Notes under the pieces: generated by a model
Seen by the model: the letters and a program-made list of their open reading frames with translations, nothing else
Database searches by the model: none
What the model was told of the DNA's origin: nothing
Part shown: in pieces, positions 10,301 through 20,820 of the stretch
How the letters are laid out: each line of letters starts with the position of its first letter
Numbering within the stretch: the stretch's first letter is position 1
Program-made: the position numbers and the translations under genes
DNA from: Cutaneotrichosporon cavernicola
Lineage: Eukaryota; Basidiomycota; Tremellomycetes; Trichosporonales; Trichosporonaceae
Reading direction: 5' to 3'
Assembly: GCF_030864355.1 (NCBI RefSeq)
Contig: NC_083398.1
Span: 310,001-374,000, forward strand
DNA: 64,000 nt

Positions 10301-11460
10301 TTCTTCTTCGTAGATTGTGTCTCTCTCATAATGGGGCCGTGTGGATTATATAGATAGTTTCACCTAATGCACGGCCAGGTTGCTTGTGTCCTACAATGTC
10401 CAGAGGTGTGCAAAGGAGGTCGTGTGCGAGCCATGTCAGAAATGTGGGGGTTCGACATCAACGGTCATGCGAATCTCGTGACGGCGTTCTCTGACTCTAG
10501 ATCTCTTCTTTTCTCTTGGCAGCGTCTCAGCATCTATGGGGAAGAGGTCTATAACATCCTGAGATGGTGAGATGGACGATAGTGCCACTCCGCAGGTGTG
10601 TGAGAGCATGGCATTGGGCCATACCTGGTTCACAGAGATAAACCTGTTGGTTTAATTCGTTCCTGTTATGACGGGTTTACACGTGGAAAATTCCACGTGT
10701 AAAAGGTCACTCGATCGCTAGACCCTGACTTTGTCATTAATTCAAGCTATGTTTAGTTGGACTCAAGACTTGTTGTGCCACTGTTTGCAGCTCGTGATAC
10801 CTCTAAGAATAATGGATGAATGATGTATGAGGGACTCGTGCAGTCCAGCAGATGCAGATGCAGATTGAAACACGCGACGTGGTAAACTTAGAGAGGTGAC
10901 TATTGCACCGAGGTGGCCGTTGGTAAAGGGGATCACAGATGCGTCTAGCAGAACGCCACCATGACCCCTGCCGATCGGCCACACCACACTCCATCACAAC
11001 TCTAAAGCACCTCTACTCCATCCAACGTTTGTACAATGATACATACGCTTCCTGGTGTTGCTTTTCACTTGCATCATAATGCATCTCAATGCTCAACTCA
11101 ACTGTCGATTGCAGGCAATCCAAACGCCTGATGCGACAAAGTGCCTGCCAATGAAGGGGCTGGTGACGTGGGTTCGGCGATTCCCACGTCTACACAGTTA
11201 CAGACAGTTACCGTAACTGTACCCTTGCAACGGTCCCTCCAAGTCTGGCCCCAGTTTAAACACAGCTTGAATCCACTTTACATCGTGTTACTGTGTATTC
11301 CACTTTGTTTCATTCATCTCATCAATCATCCGTCTTCCACAATCCATCCTGAGCTGGCCATCCAGCTCTCCAGTCTCAACACTCTCCAACTAAACCATCC
11401 ATCGTCTCCAAGTACCGCCTTAATAGTAATATCAATTCCAGTTCTTGCTCACTCTAGATA
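10301..11460. other. Intergenic region with a palindromic double E-box
   Basis: About 1.16 kb between PHO89 and the small secreted protein, with no supportable gene. The main structure is the inverted repeat at 10676-10703, listed separately. The last 200 bp before 11461 is pyrimidine-rich (CATCTCATCAATC-like), as expected for a 5' UTR here. Confidence 0.5.
10676..10703. repeat. 13-bp inverted repeat carrying two CACGTG boxes
   Basis: The arm TTTACACGTGGAA (10676-10688) and its exact complement TTCCACGTGTAAA (10691-10703) are separated by AA. Each arm holds a CACGTG E-box (10680-10685 and 10694-10699), so two sites sit 14 bp apart centre to centre. It could bind paired bHLH factors (Cbf1 or Pho4 type) or fold as a hairpin in PHO89 3' RNA. 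The perfect symmetry is observed; function is inference. Confidence 0.75.
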
Positions 11461-11763
11461 ATGTTCCTTCCCGCCCTCCTCACATTCCTCCTTGGACTCG
11501 TCTCGGCCGCCCCAGCACCGAAAGACATCATCTTCTCACACAACAACGCCGTCCGCTGCCGTACCTCGCCCACCCACGCTGCTCCGCCTGCCCGCCTATA
11601 CAACGCCGGCGACTATATCACGCTCGAGTGCCAAACGCTCAACGGGTACTGGTTCACCAGCGACGGATGCTACGTCGATAGCATGGCGCTCCATCCCATC
11701 AACGCGGCGTACCACCCCCACGGGCCTGGGGCTGGACGTAAGCGCAGTATTTGTCCCGAGTAG
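11461..11763 (+). CDS. Small secreted SH3-like cysteine protein (100 aa)
   Basis: A short intact frame with a clear signal peptide (MFLPALLTFLLGLVSA, cleavage about residue 17). The mature part has four cysteines (33, 57, 70, 98), enough for two disulfides. The stretch ARLYNAGDYITLECQ followed by WFTSDGCYV resembles the extracellular bacterial-type SH3 fold (small beta barrel ending G-C/Y-Y-V), which in fungi occurs in secreted proteins of unknown role and next to lysozyme-like domains. The tail is basic (GRKR). A potential donor (GTAAGC, about 11739) could extend the gene, but no convincing downstream exon was found. Role unknown; a wall- or glycan-binding protein is one possibility. Confidence 0.65.
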   Translation: MFLPALLTFLLGLVSAAPAPKDIIFSHNNAVRCRTSPTHAAPPARLYNAGDYITLECQTLNGYWFTSDGCYVDSMALHPINAAYHPHGPGAGRKRSICPE

Positions 11764-12525
11764 ATTGGGGCTCGAGCCGCACCGAGGCCGCATAGGCGCA
11801 CCCAAGGCCGCACCGAGGCGGCCGGACTTTAGCTAGCATTGTACATTGTCATTCATTCGCTGTGGACTCTATGAGAGGCGGCCAATCCGTCCATCGGGCC
11901 GGAGTGGATGGGATTAGAAGTGCGGTCGTGTTGGTGGTGTGGTACTCCGTGACCCACCAGACGGGTGGGAAGGAGAGGATGGCGGCAAGGGGTGGCTGTG
12001 TGCCCTAACCTCGTTCAGCTCAAGAATGGGTGCATTCACCATGACCGCGCAGTCGCCAAACGCCGCCGGATCTACCCTGTTGGGAGTGGCTGAGAAGGGG
12101 GCAGCCGCTTCTGCTTAATGAGGACCAGTGGGACGATTATGACTGAATGAGTGCATGGTGTGAAGCCGTTGTCCTGCGGTGCCTTCCGTCCCGGCTTCCA
12201 TCACCCCAGTCAATCGCCGTAAAACCATGCCCTTCTTGACCGACGCCCTATAATTGTTTGTTTGTTCGACTTACTTCATGTCAATCTCAGGCTGGGTAGC
12301 ACGTCGCCTGATTCCAGACATATGTCGTCGGGCCCTCTCATCGTTGGCCTCTTGGTGGAGTCGGTGGAGTCGTATTCGAGCATGTACGTAGCCCTCTTCT
12401 TGTTCTAGTGACTAAGTATACATGGTCTACTACTCTACACTACAACAGCGCGGACGCCAGAGATGGGGCGCCGCAACAAGATTGTCCACATCGAGGATGA
12501 GGTGGGGTGTCAGGGGGTCCGTAGC
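11764..12525. other. Spacer between secreted protein and SWI1 3' end
   Basis: About 760 bp; no coding frame, RNA gene or repeat could be supported. Confidence 0.45.
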
Positions 12526-15500
12526 CTATTCCAGAAACAGCCCGTCGAGCTCTGCAAAGGTCGGCGCGTCAACCTGCCAGATCCTGCCATCGCCCTTACC
12601 CCATCCCATGGCCTCGAGGAGGCGGTCCGAGTCAGCAGCGAGCCACCCGGGTTGCACGACCTCGTTGGCGAAGCGCCATCCCTTGCCCTCAACGCCGCCG
12701 GCCGCGAAGCTCATCGACTCGGCGTTGCCGCTGGGCGTCATGGTGCCGTTGAGTACGGCGAGAGTCTCGGCGACACGACGAACTAAGAAGCCGAATGGCG
12801 ACTGCTTGAGGTTCGGTGCGCGGGGCGCAAGGTCACACACGAGGCGTGTGAGGACTGCAATCGCACCAGGGGAGGCACGCATGCCGGCGCGCGCGGCGGT
12901 GGGCGCGAGGAACGCAAGCGAGTACACGCTCATGACGCCGAGTTCAACGCGGCCGAGGTAATCCTCTATGCTGAGCATCGCCTCCTTGTCACGCGTCGAG
13001 ATAGGAAGCAGCTTGACCAGTGAGCTGAAAAGCTCGACAAGCTCGTCCGTCGGCACCAGGGTCGCCAGCACCTCGCGGTTGTGGTCGGCCAGGGCGAGGC
13101 GGGAGAACGCTTCTAGCGCTCGGTCAATTGACAGGACAGCCAGGGGAGGTACCTCACGGATGGAGATGGACGGGCCGTAACCGGACTCGCGTAATCGTAG
13201 GGTCTCCCAACCGCTTACAAGGAAGGACGTGACAAGACGGAAGACAGCCAGTGTGGCAGAGGCCTTTGTCCGGCGCACGTCGAAATGGTTGGCGAGGTTG
13301 GTCATGATCGACACGGCCTCGCGGCGCACCCGTGCGAGCTCCAGGATTGAGTACGGCTGGCGGTCGCTGGTCGTGCCCGGCATCCTGGCCAGAGTCATGT
13401 CGGTGACAGCAGCAAGGAGGTTAATCAGTTGTGGGCAAGCCATTACAGGCCCGTTGTCGTGGTTGTACGAGAAGTTCCGGATGATGTTGAGGCCTGCCAG
13501 GACAATGTCGGTCGCACCTCCGGTCCGGTCCTTGCTCGTGTCTTCTTCGTCCACGCTCAGATCCGTATCGTGGCCGAGACGCTCCAGATCCACGTAGCTC
13601 ATCCACGACAAGTCGTCACGGGCTGGCGACGCCCGTCGTGACGGAGCCTCTGCCGCCTCAGTCTTTTCCTTGTCACTCAGCCAACCGTCCACGCCCTCTT
13701 CTCCGAGAGCTGACTCGCCAATGAGGTCGATCAGTTCAAGATAGACGTCAAGCATTGGTTGGATAGGCAACTGCGGGATGCGGTCGTCATGTTGAGGCAT
13801 GGAGAGCATCGACAAGACAGTGAGCGCATAGCTCAGCTCTCCTGGCAACCTCGACCTCAAGCCCATGAGGATCGCCTCCATGTCGATTTGGCCAAGTTCG
13901 GCGGCAGAGTGTGTTGGCCTGCCGAGGTTGTGCTTCGGGAACGACGCCGCAACCACTCTCTCGTCCCACCCAGCCATCGTGGGTTGAGGAAAGTGCAAAG
14001 GTCTGTACTCGACACGGTATCGCGCGCGCTTAGCGTACGCCTGTTGTTTCGGGGCTGGACTGCTCGTCGACTCAGCGGCGCTCCCAGGAGTGGACGACTT
14101 CGCGGGCATCTTCTCCGAACGCTTCCGCTTCTTGGCCGAAACCGATTCGGCCTTGGCGGCCGCGCCGTGGATGTTAGTTTGCATGCTGGCCAGCATGCTG
14201 GGCGTCGGGGTGGTGGCCACAGCTGGCATGGCCACAGGCGGAGCCGGGCTGGGTGCGACAGGTATTTCGATGCGTGGTTGGGGCGGCGGCACACGAGGTT
14301 CAGATTGCGCTGCCAAAGTGCTGACAGCTGGCTGAGAAGGAGGGAACGGGGACGGCGCAAGCTGCGGCTGCGCAGGGGATTCCACAGCCGGGGAAGGCGC
14401 GTTCGGGACAGCGGGTGTCGCGGTCGTCAGGCTCGCGATGGGGCTAGCCACAGCAACAGGCTGCTGTACGAAGGGTGCCGGGGAGGGGACAGCCATAGCG
14501 GGCGAGTGTGCGGCCACCGCCGGAGACGGTGCAGCGAATGTGGGCGATGCAACTGCAACTGCTGGTGATGGAGCTGCAACAGTAACAGGAGACGGCGCAG
14601 CCACCGATGGTGTTGGCGCTCCCATTGTCGGCGCAGCTGGGGATGATGCAGACTTCGGGGAAGCAGCCGAAAGAGCAGGACGCACTCCTGCAGTTGCCGC
14701 CAGCGCCTGTTGCTTCTGCATGTGGACCAGCTTTTGTCTTGCCATGGCTTGTTCGAAGCCGAAGACCCATGCGCGATATGCTGCAAACAAGTACTGGACA
14801 GCATTCGTCGTCGTCTGCGTCGGTTGCGACGGATCCATCCCCATCGGTCGCGGCAGAGGGACCGGGTTCGTCAAAGTCACCGGGATGCTCTTGGCATTCA
14901 AGATCTGCTGCCAGACGAGGTGTTGTTCGGGACTCGGCGTCTGCACTAACTGGATGTTAGTCTCAGTTTAACCTGGGAATTGGGACGGACCTTCATCATA
15001 CCACCAGCTCGGAAGACGATGAAGAACAGTTCCGCGATGTCGATCCACCCGTCTCCCAGCTTGAATGCGCCGTCCTTCTCGCCATTGTTGAAGACTTCTG
15101 GGGGTGGGATCTGGTTGATCGTCTTGTAGAAGCCCATCATCGAGTTAATCAGGTGCTGCCTCTGCTGTCCGGGTCGTACTGGAGGCCGTGGGGGCGCTGA
15201 TCCTCCAGGTGTCCCTGCTTGCCCAGCCAGTCCGCCTGCCAAAGACAAGCCAGACGCACTCTGTGGGGTGCCTGGAGGTCGAATCGCAGCTGCCAGCGCC
15301 GCTGCCGCGGGTGAGGGAGCGGTCACGGGGGAAGCGGCGTTCATGTATGGTGGGACCTGAGCGCCAGGAGTGCCCGCATTTGGCGCTGGTGATGGCGCAG
15401 TGACCGTCGCAGGAGATGGAGCCGTAACAGCGGCTGGAGATGGAGCCGTACCGCCCATGGCGGGCGTCCCTGGCCCGACTGACGACTGCTGCTTCGGGCC

Positions 15501-15898
15501 TCGCGCCTGGTGAAGCAGCTGTAGCTGCTTCATGATGGCCTCACGATCAATACCGGGCCCTAGGCCCCCGAGAGCGCTTGAGGCGGCAGCCATGTTCGCC
15601 CAGTCTGGTAAGCCGTTGAGCTTGGGCTGCATATTGTTAGGTGCGTTGCCGCCAGGCTGTGGACCGTTACCAGACGCAGCCCGTTGCCTCGTCGCCGCGT
15701 TGACCTGCTGCTGTGATTGCAACATACGGGCTTGCAATTGCGCATGTAGGTCGGCTAGGTTCGAGTTGCCTGACGCAGGTGATGGCGCCGAGCCTGCTGG
15801 CGACGCCGCGTTGCCGTTAGCGCCCTGCGCACCTCCGCTCGGTTTACGGGCAGCTGGAAGGTTCAGTTGAGGAAGGTTGGGGAAGAGTGGGTTGCTGC

Positions 15899-15929
<31 letters not shown>

Positions 15930-16166
15930 GGGCATGCGCGCCGCGAGTTGGGCAAGAATTTGCTGCTGGAGGCCGACATCGAACCCTCCTGCCTGGGGTA
16001 ATTGAGTCTGCGGTTGTTGGCCTGGCTGTTGTTGTTGTTGCTGCTGCTGCAGTTGCTGGTGTTGTTGATGCTGTGAGTGGATGTGCGCGAGGAAGATTTG
16101 TTGCTGTTTGATCTGTTCTGATGTCGTAGCGTCGGTGGAGGCCGTTGGCCCTGCCTGTTGCGACAT
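12526..16166 (-). CDS. SWI1: SWI1, ARID subunit of SWI/SNF (1199 aa, 2 exons)
   Basis: Spliced as complement(join(12526..14949, 14991..16166)), exactly 1200 codons; the intron is 41 nt with GTCCGT donor and CTAAC before CCAG. The N-terminus is Gln-, Asn- and Pro/Ala-rich low complexity (Q tract, N10 tract). Residues about 335-425 form an ARID/BRIGHT domain: QHLINSMMGFY, then GWIDIAELFFIVFRAGGM, then EQHLVWQQIL. A second low-complexity part has many PSPA repeats. The C-terminal 550 residues are helical (for example NIIRNFSYNHDN and REAVSIMTNLANHF), matching the armadillo-like C-terminus of SWI1/BAF250. It recruits SWI/SNF to DNA and activators in the nucleus. The start is the first ATG (MSQQAG) after non-ATG codons. 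Divergent from the bZIP gene. Confidence 0.93.
15901..15930. repeat. (TTG)10 trinucleotide tract inside SWI1
   Basis: Ten perfect TTG units (AAC on the coding strand) encode a poly-Asn run in the SWI1 low-complexity N-terminus, next to CAG/CAA-coded Gln runs. It is probably length-variable between strains. Confidence 0.9.
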
Positions 16167-17828
16167 GGCCAAAGCGACGACACGTCCAAGACAGGAAGTG
16201 ATGAGGACCTATGTGACGTGGCGTTAATGTTTGGGCTTGCACCGAGTGGAAGAGGTGCGCGAGCTGCGCGACGAGGCAACTGTGATCAGAGACGAGGAAT
16301 GGTCCCCTGACAGGTGCGCGGCTTGGCAATGATGGAGAATTAGAGGACAAACAGCCGGCGCGCCAAGGCTGAGGCGGTTCCGGAGGAAGGTGGAGCGGAT
16401 CGGACACGAGCGAAGAGTGGAGTGGAGTATACTGTGGTTGTTGTGGGGTGTACGGTTGGGTGGGAAAAACGGACACGCGACGTGGGCCGAGGCGTGTGGG
16501 TGGTTAGGTGGCCAAAGTGAGAAAATGGGGGGATCGTGCGGAGGGCGCGTGTCCTGGTCTCGGCTACGTGACTACGTAGCTACCTAGGTGAATGAAGGTG
16601 TCTAACAAGAGACCTTTCGGGTGAACGGACGGAGATCGGGTCGAAGTGATACGAGGTCAAAGGGTGCAAAGTTCGAGATAGCGCTCTCATGGGCATGACC
16701 AGGTCATTTGGGTAATCCCGCACCTTTGGGCTCAAAACACTTGACTGTGATTCAAATTCAATCAACCAATCACGCCTTAAGAATCTCCTAATGACTCCTG
16801 ACCAGGCAAATGACGACACTTCCCCCATCCTTGGGTCACCGGCAATTATAATCCAAACAGGTTGTGGCAGCTCGACCACGTGTATGTCACGTGATATTAT
16901 TTTTCTCGCTGATTCATCATGTTCCAGGCCAGGGCCAAATATTGATGCCGTGTCTCTCAAAATCGAGGTCAAGGAGCAGAGGCAAAGGGTAAGTTGACGT
17001 AGTTTGGATTGCTAGATTGAGGTAATTTGAGCTGTTGCCGCTCACGTTGACTGGATTGTGGACCTGTGGGCTTATGCGGGAGTGATCAACCTACCAACCG
17101 ACCGACCCGAACCCCCGCTTGGCCGACTAGTGTACTGTGGTTGCAAGGCAGGTAAGCTAAAGGAAGGAAGACGCTGTACGACTCGATACCAGATACCACG
17201 CAGACATTTCCTCAGATCATCAACACTCCATCCATCATCATCCATAGCCTTCTCTCCATCGGCGACTTCTTCCTCTCCCTCTCTCTCTCTCTCTCTCTCT
17301 TATCGGCCCACCAGCGCCGGGAGACGTTTGTTGAATTAGCACTTTGCCCAAAGGGGGTTCAAACGCCACCTGTACACACGCTATTGCCACACGCCTCGGT
17401 CGCCGACCATCGGGAAGGAACTACGGCTCCGCCTCGCCTCCCAATCACCACAGCACCGTCAACGCCGTGCTCTCCGTGGACTCTTCCTCTTTACCTAACA
17501 GGTAACCGTCACCCGCTTGATCGCGTCCATCTGTCCATCGTCAATACCTCGTTGTGACCAATTGTTGCCAGCACACTGGCTCCGAGATTATTTCTGTTCG
17601 AGCCACACAACCAACTCTCGCCACCGCCGTCCAAACCCTTCCTCTCCGCTCCTGCTGACTCTCGACAGAGCGCCCTACATTAGACAGTCGCCCCCCTCCG
17701 AACTGTTTACATCCCGATCCCTCTCCTCTCGTCACCTCTCAAGTCCGGCTTGTCTCGTTCTCCCATTCCAGAGCGAGACCTCCACTCTCGCCCCACACAC
17801 GTTCTTCACTTCCCCTACCTTGTTCAAC
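16167..17828. promoter_or_regulatory. Divergent SWI1 / YAP1 promoter region
   Basis: A 1.66-kb spacer between divergent starts. Two E-boxes lie 11 bp apart: CACGTG 16877-16882 and, within the perfect palindrome TCACGTGA, 16888-16893. A (CT)n tract around 17277-17301 and long pyrimidine-rich runs precede the bZIP ATG and look like a long 5' UTR. The frame upstream of the 17829 ATG is open for about 310 nt but contains no ATG in frame and is compositionally UTR-like, so it is not included in the gene. Confidence 0.5.
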
Positions 17829-20052
17829 ATGAACGCACTTACTCCCAACACTGCCGCGTTCCTCGACTCGCTCACGTATGACTCGATCAAGACTGAGCCT
17901 GAAATCGTCTCCATGCCCCCCTCCACCTTCTTCCCAGTGCCTGGTCGCGACACGCCAGAGGATTCGTCACCCGATTCAGTGGCACCGAAGCGGATACATG
18001 TCGTTGTCTCGGATGACTCCGACAACGAAATGGGTAACGCCATTGGCCACAAACGCAAAGCGTCTGGGCCTCACGCGGCACTGGAAGATGACGATGATGA
18101 TGGTGAGCTTGCCGACCCATAAACAAGGCTTACCGGTAGACTCGCTTTCAGACACAGCCCACGACGACAAGCGTCAACACAACGACAGGAAGTCTGGCGG
18201 CCGTCGCAACTCCTCAGATAACCACAATCACAAGTCGTCCAAGACAGAGAAGGGTGGCAAGGACACGGCCATGACCAAGGCGCAGCGGCGGAAGGAGCAA
18301 AACCGTGCCGCTCAGAAGGCGTTCCGAGAGCGACGCGAGGCGAAGGTTCGCGACGTAAGTGTTCACAATGAATTGGAGCGCAGATTCTAACCAAGCAGTT
18401 GGAGCAGAAGGTCGCAGAGCTAGAGGCCAAGTCGTTCGGCGCTACTGTAGAGAACGAGAACCTGCGCAACATCCTCAAGAGATTGCAGGAAGAGAACGTT
18501 GCTCTTAAGCAGGCGTCATTCACCTTCTCCATGCCTGTAAATGGTCAACCCGCCAATACCCCTCATACTTCAACTCAGGCAACGCCGGTTAACGGTACGG
18601 CCGACGGCACGACTGCCAATGGTCAGACCGCTAATGGCGGAATCGACTGGTCACAGTTCTCGGCGTTCAGCAGGAAGCCGCCTTCCCCACCGCACAGCGT
18701 GTCCAACGACAGCTTGCGGAGCATAAACGACCCTTCGCCTCAGGTTGTCCACCGTAACTCTAGCGGTTCCGGTGCGAGCCCCGAGTCGCTGTTCTCGCTT
18801 GGCCCGAGCCCGGACAACAGAATGCCCAACCTCTTCGGTGCCAACGGCAGCACCGGGAACGACATGGCCGCGCGGACCGCATTCCAGGAAGCGCTTAAGA
18901 GGCACACCAGCTCTACCAGCCCTAACGACCAGCTTTCGACACCAAGCTCGATCGGTGGGACCAACAAGGACGACGTCGAGGCTCTCTTCCGGAGCTTCTA
19001 CCCCAACGGCATCGACAGCATGCTTCAAAACATCAATAACAATACGAACACGTCGGCGAGCACAAACAACCTGCCTAACATGCAGACGCAGATGCCGCAG
19101 TACACGTTCTTGACCCAGACACCAGGCTTAACGTCGCAGGCCGACACGTCGTCGTCCAACGCGTTTACCAAGCTCTTTGGTGACGCGACCTCGTACCGTG
19201 ACTCGTCTAACGACGCCTCAACGAGGACCCAGACGGCAAACGTCAGCAATACGTCCAGCGGCTTCACGGGCCTAGCCAACCAGTCGCAGTGGTCCGACCT
19301 CACGGACAACAGCGTGAACGACTTCCTCAACTCGCTCGCCGGGAATAATAAGAACGCTGATTCCTCTGATCTCACTGGTGGAGCAGACGACGAGGCGTTC
19401 TCAAGGCAGCTCGAGGCTCTCATCGCCCAGTCTGGCGGTGTGTCGCCAGAGTCTGCGTTCAACCTTGCTCCCAACAACGCCTTCAGCCCGACCAATTATC
19501 TCAACATGTCTCCATCCCCTTTGCGCTCGCTTTCCAATTCGCAGTCACCTCGGTCTGGCACCGATGCGACGTCGCCACAGTCGGACATCAAGAGCCCAAG
19601 CTCATTCGGCGGAGCCATGTGCGGCACGGGCGTCGTCCATATCCTGAACGAGGACGGTCGTGTCATGCGGCCGTCCGAGGTCTGGACGCGCATGGGCATG
19701 CACGACTCTGATCCTCAAGATCTGATGATCGACGACTTGTGCGACCAGATGAAGGAGAAGGCGACCTGCAAGGATGGTGAGTTGCTCGGTCTGATCGTAG
19801 CTGACCGCAGGAAAACGATACATGAAGTTCGACGACGTCGAGGGCATGATGCGTCGCCGCGCAGAGGGTTACGAAGAGGACAAGCCCCTGGCTAAGACCG
19901 AGTTGAATACTGCTCCTGCGCCCACCAAGATTGACCCCACACTAGACCCCGACCTCGTGTGTCTGAAGGATGAGCACGGAGAGTACGACCCCATAGCTTG
20001 CCAGGCCAAATTAAACGAGGCGTTCCTCAAGCAGAATGGACTGGCCATCTGA
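17829..20052 (+). CDS. YAP1: Yap1/AP-1-like bZIP transcription factor (698 aa, 4 exons)
   Basis: Spliced as join(17829..18102, 18152..18354, 18399..19776, 19811..20052), 699 codons. The bZIP straddles intron 2: basic region KEQNRAAQKAFRERREAK (NRAAQKAFRERR is the Yap signature), then a leucine zipper from LEQKVAELEAK to ENVALKQ (about residues 133-197). The middle is Ser/Thr/Asn-rich. The C-terminus has the PAP1-type cysteine region: MCGTGVVHILNEDG, LCDQMKEKATCKDG, and LVCLKDE followed by ACQAKLNEAFLK. In yeast these cysteines form oxidation-sensitive disulfides that mask an export signal, letting the factor stay nuclear and turn on antioxidant and drug-efflux genes; the same mode is inferred. 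Intron 3 splits one cysteine cluster. Confidence 0.92.
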
Positions 20053-20820
20053 TCATCAACCTGATCGCCTGTCCTCTCACTTTTAAAGTGCCTGTGTATC
20101 CTCTACGCCGTTCGTACCCTTCGACATGCGGTAGTGCCTGCGATTCGCAGTTGCACCCGCGATTGTCGTCCCTCCATGTACTCCCTAAACTGTATACTAC
20201 GTAAATGCATGTGTCCTAGGACGGTATTTTTCTACAGAACTTGTTTGACATGTCGGCCAGCGTGTTAATAGGTGGCACCCATACGGGTATGAAGCAAGCA
20301 AGCACATAACATCAGGTTCGGCCTCCGAGGTTGACTGGACTGCAACCAAAGTGGGGAAACTCTTGTGAGCACATGGGTCGGGCGGCGTTTGAATGGCTCT
20401 CGGCAGCGGTCCAGCAACAACATTCCTTCCACAAAGGGTGGCGTGTCATCCTGTTCTTAGCTCTAGCTCTCAAGTATTCAGTTGATCTCGGGTTTCACTC
20501 CCGGAGCTCGGGCACGGGCTTGGGCTACAAACTGACCAGTTCGGTCAGTGGCAGATCAGTAGATCTCTCTTTCCTGGGGCGTTTTCTGTGGGGCCTATTT
20601 GATGAGGTGATGGCGCATGTATACGAGATCGATTGTAGAGGGGTTGTGGATGTAGTTGGGGACCGTAAAGAAGAGTGAACCTCCTTCTGGGCGGGAATTG
20701 TAACAGATCACGACCTGCACCAACAGGCTCAGGAGATTAGATGTCCACGAACAGAGACTATGCATGAGATCACCAACTGGTCTACAATTCTAGCAGGCAG
20801 CGCAGCCACGCTCACCCAGT
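20053..20820. other. Convergent 3' region between YAP1 and ILS1
   Basis: About 770 bp between two converging genes. No supportable gene; an open frame at 20331-20678 shows no family signal. Confidence 0.45.

Noticed and set aside
13759..14568. 269-codon plus-strand frame within SWI1
   Set aside because: Arg-rich mirror of the SWI1 coding strand, without a start context or homology-like content.
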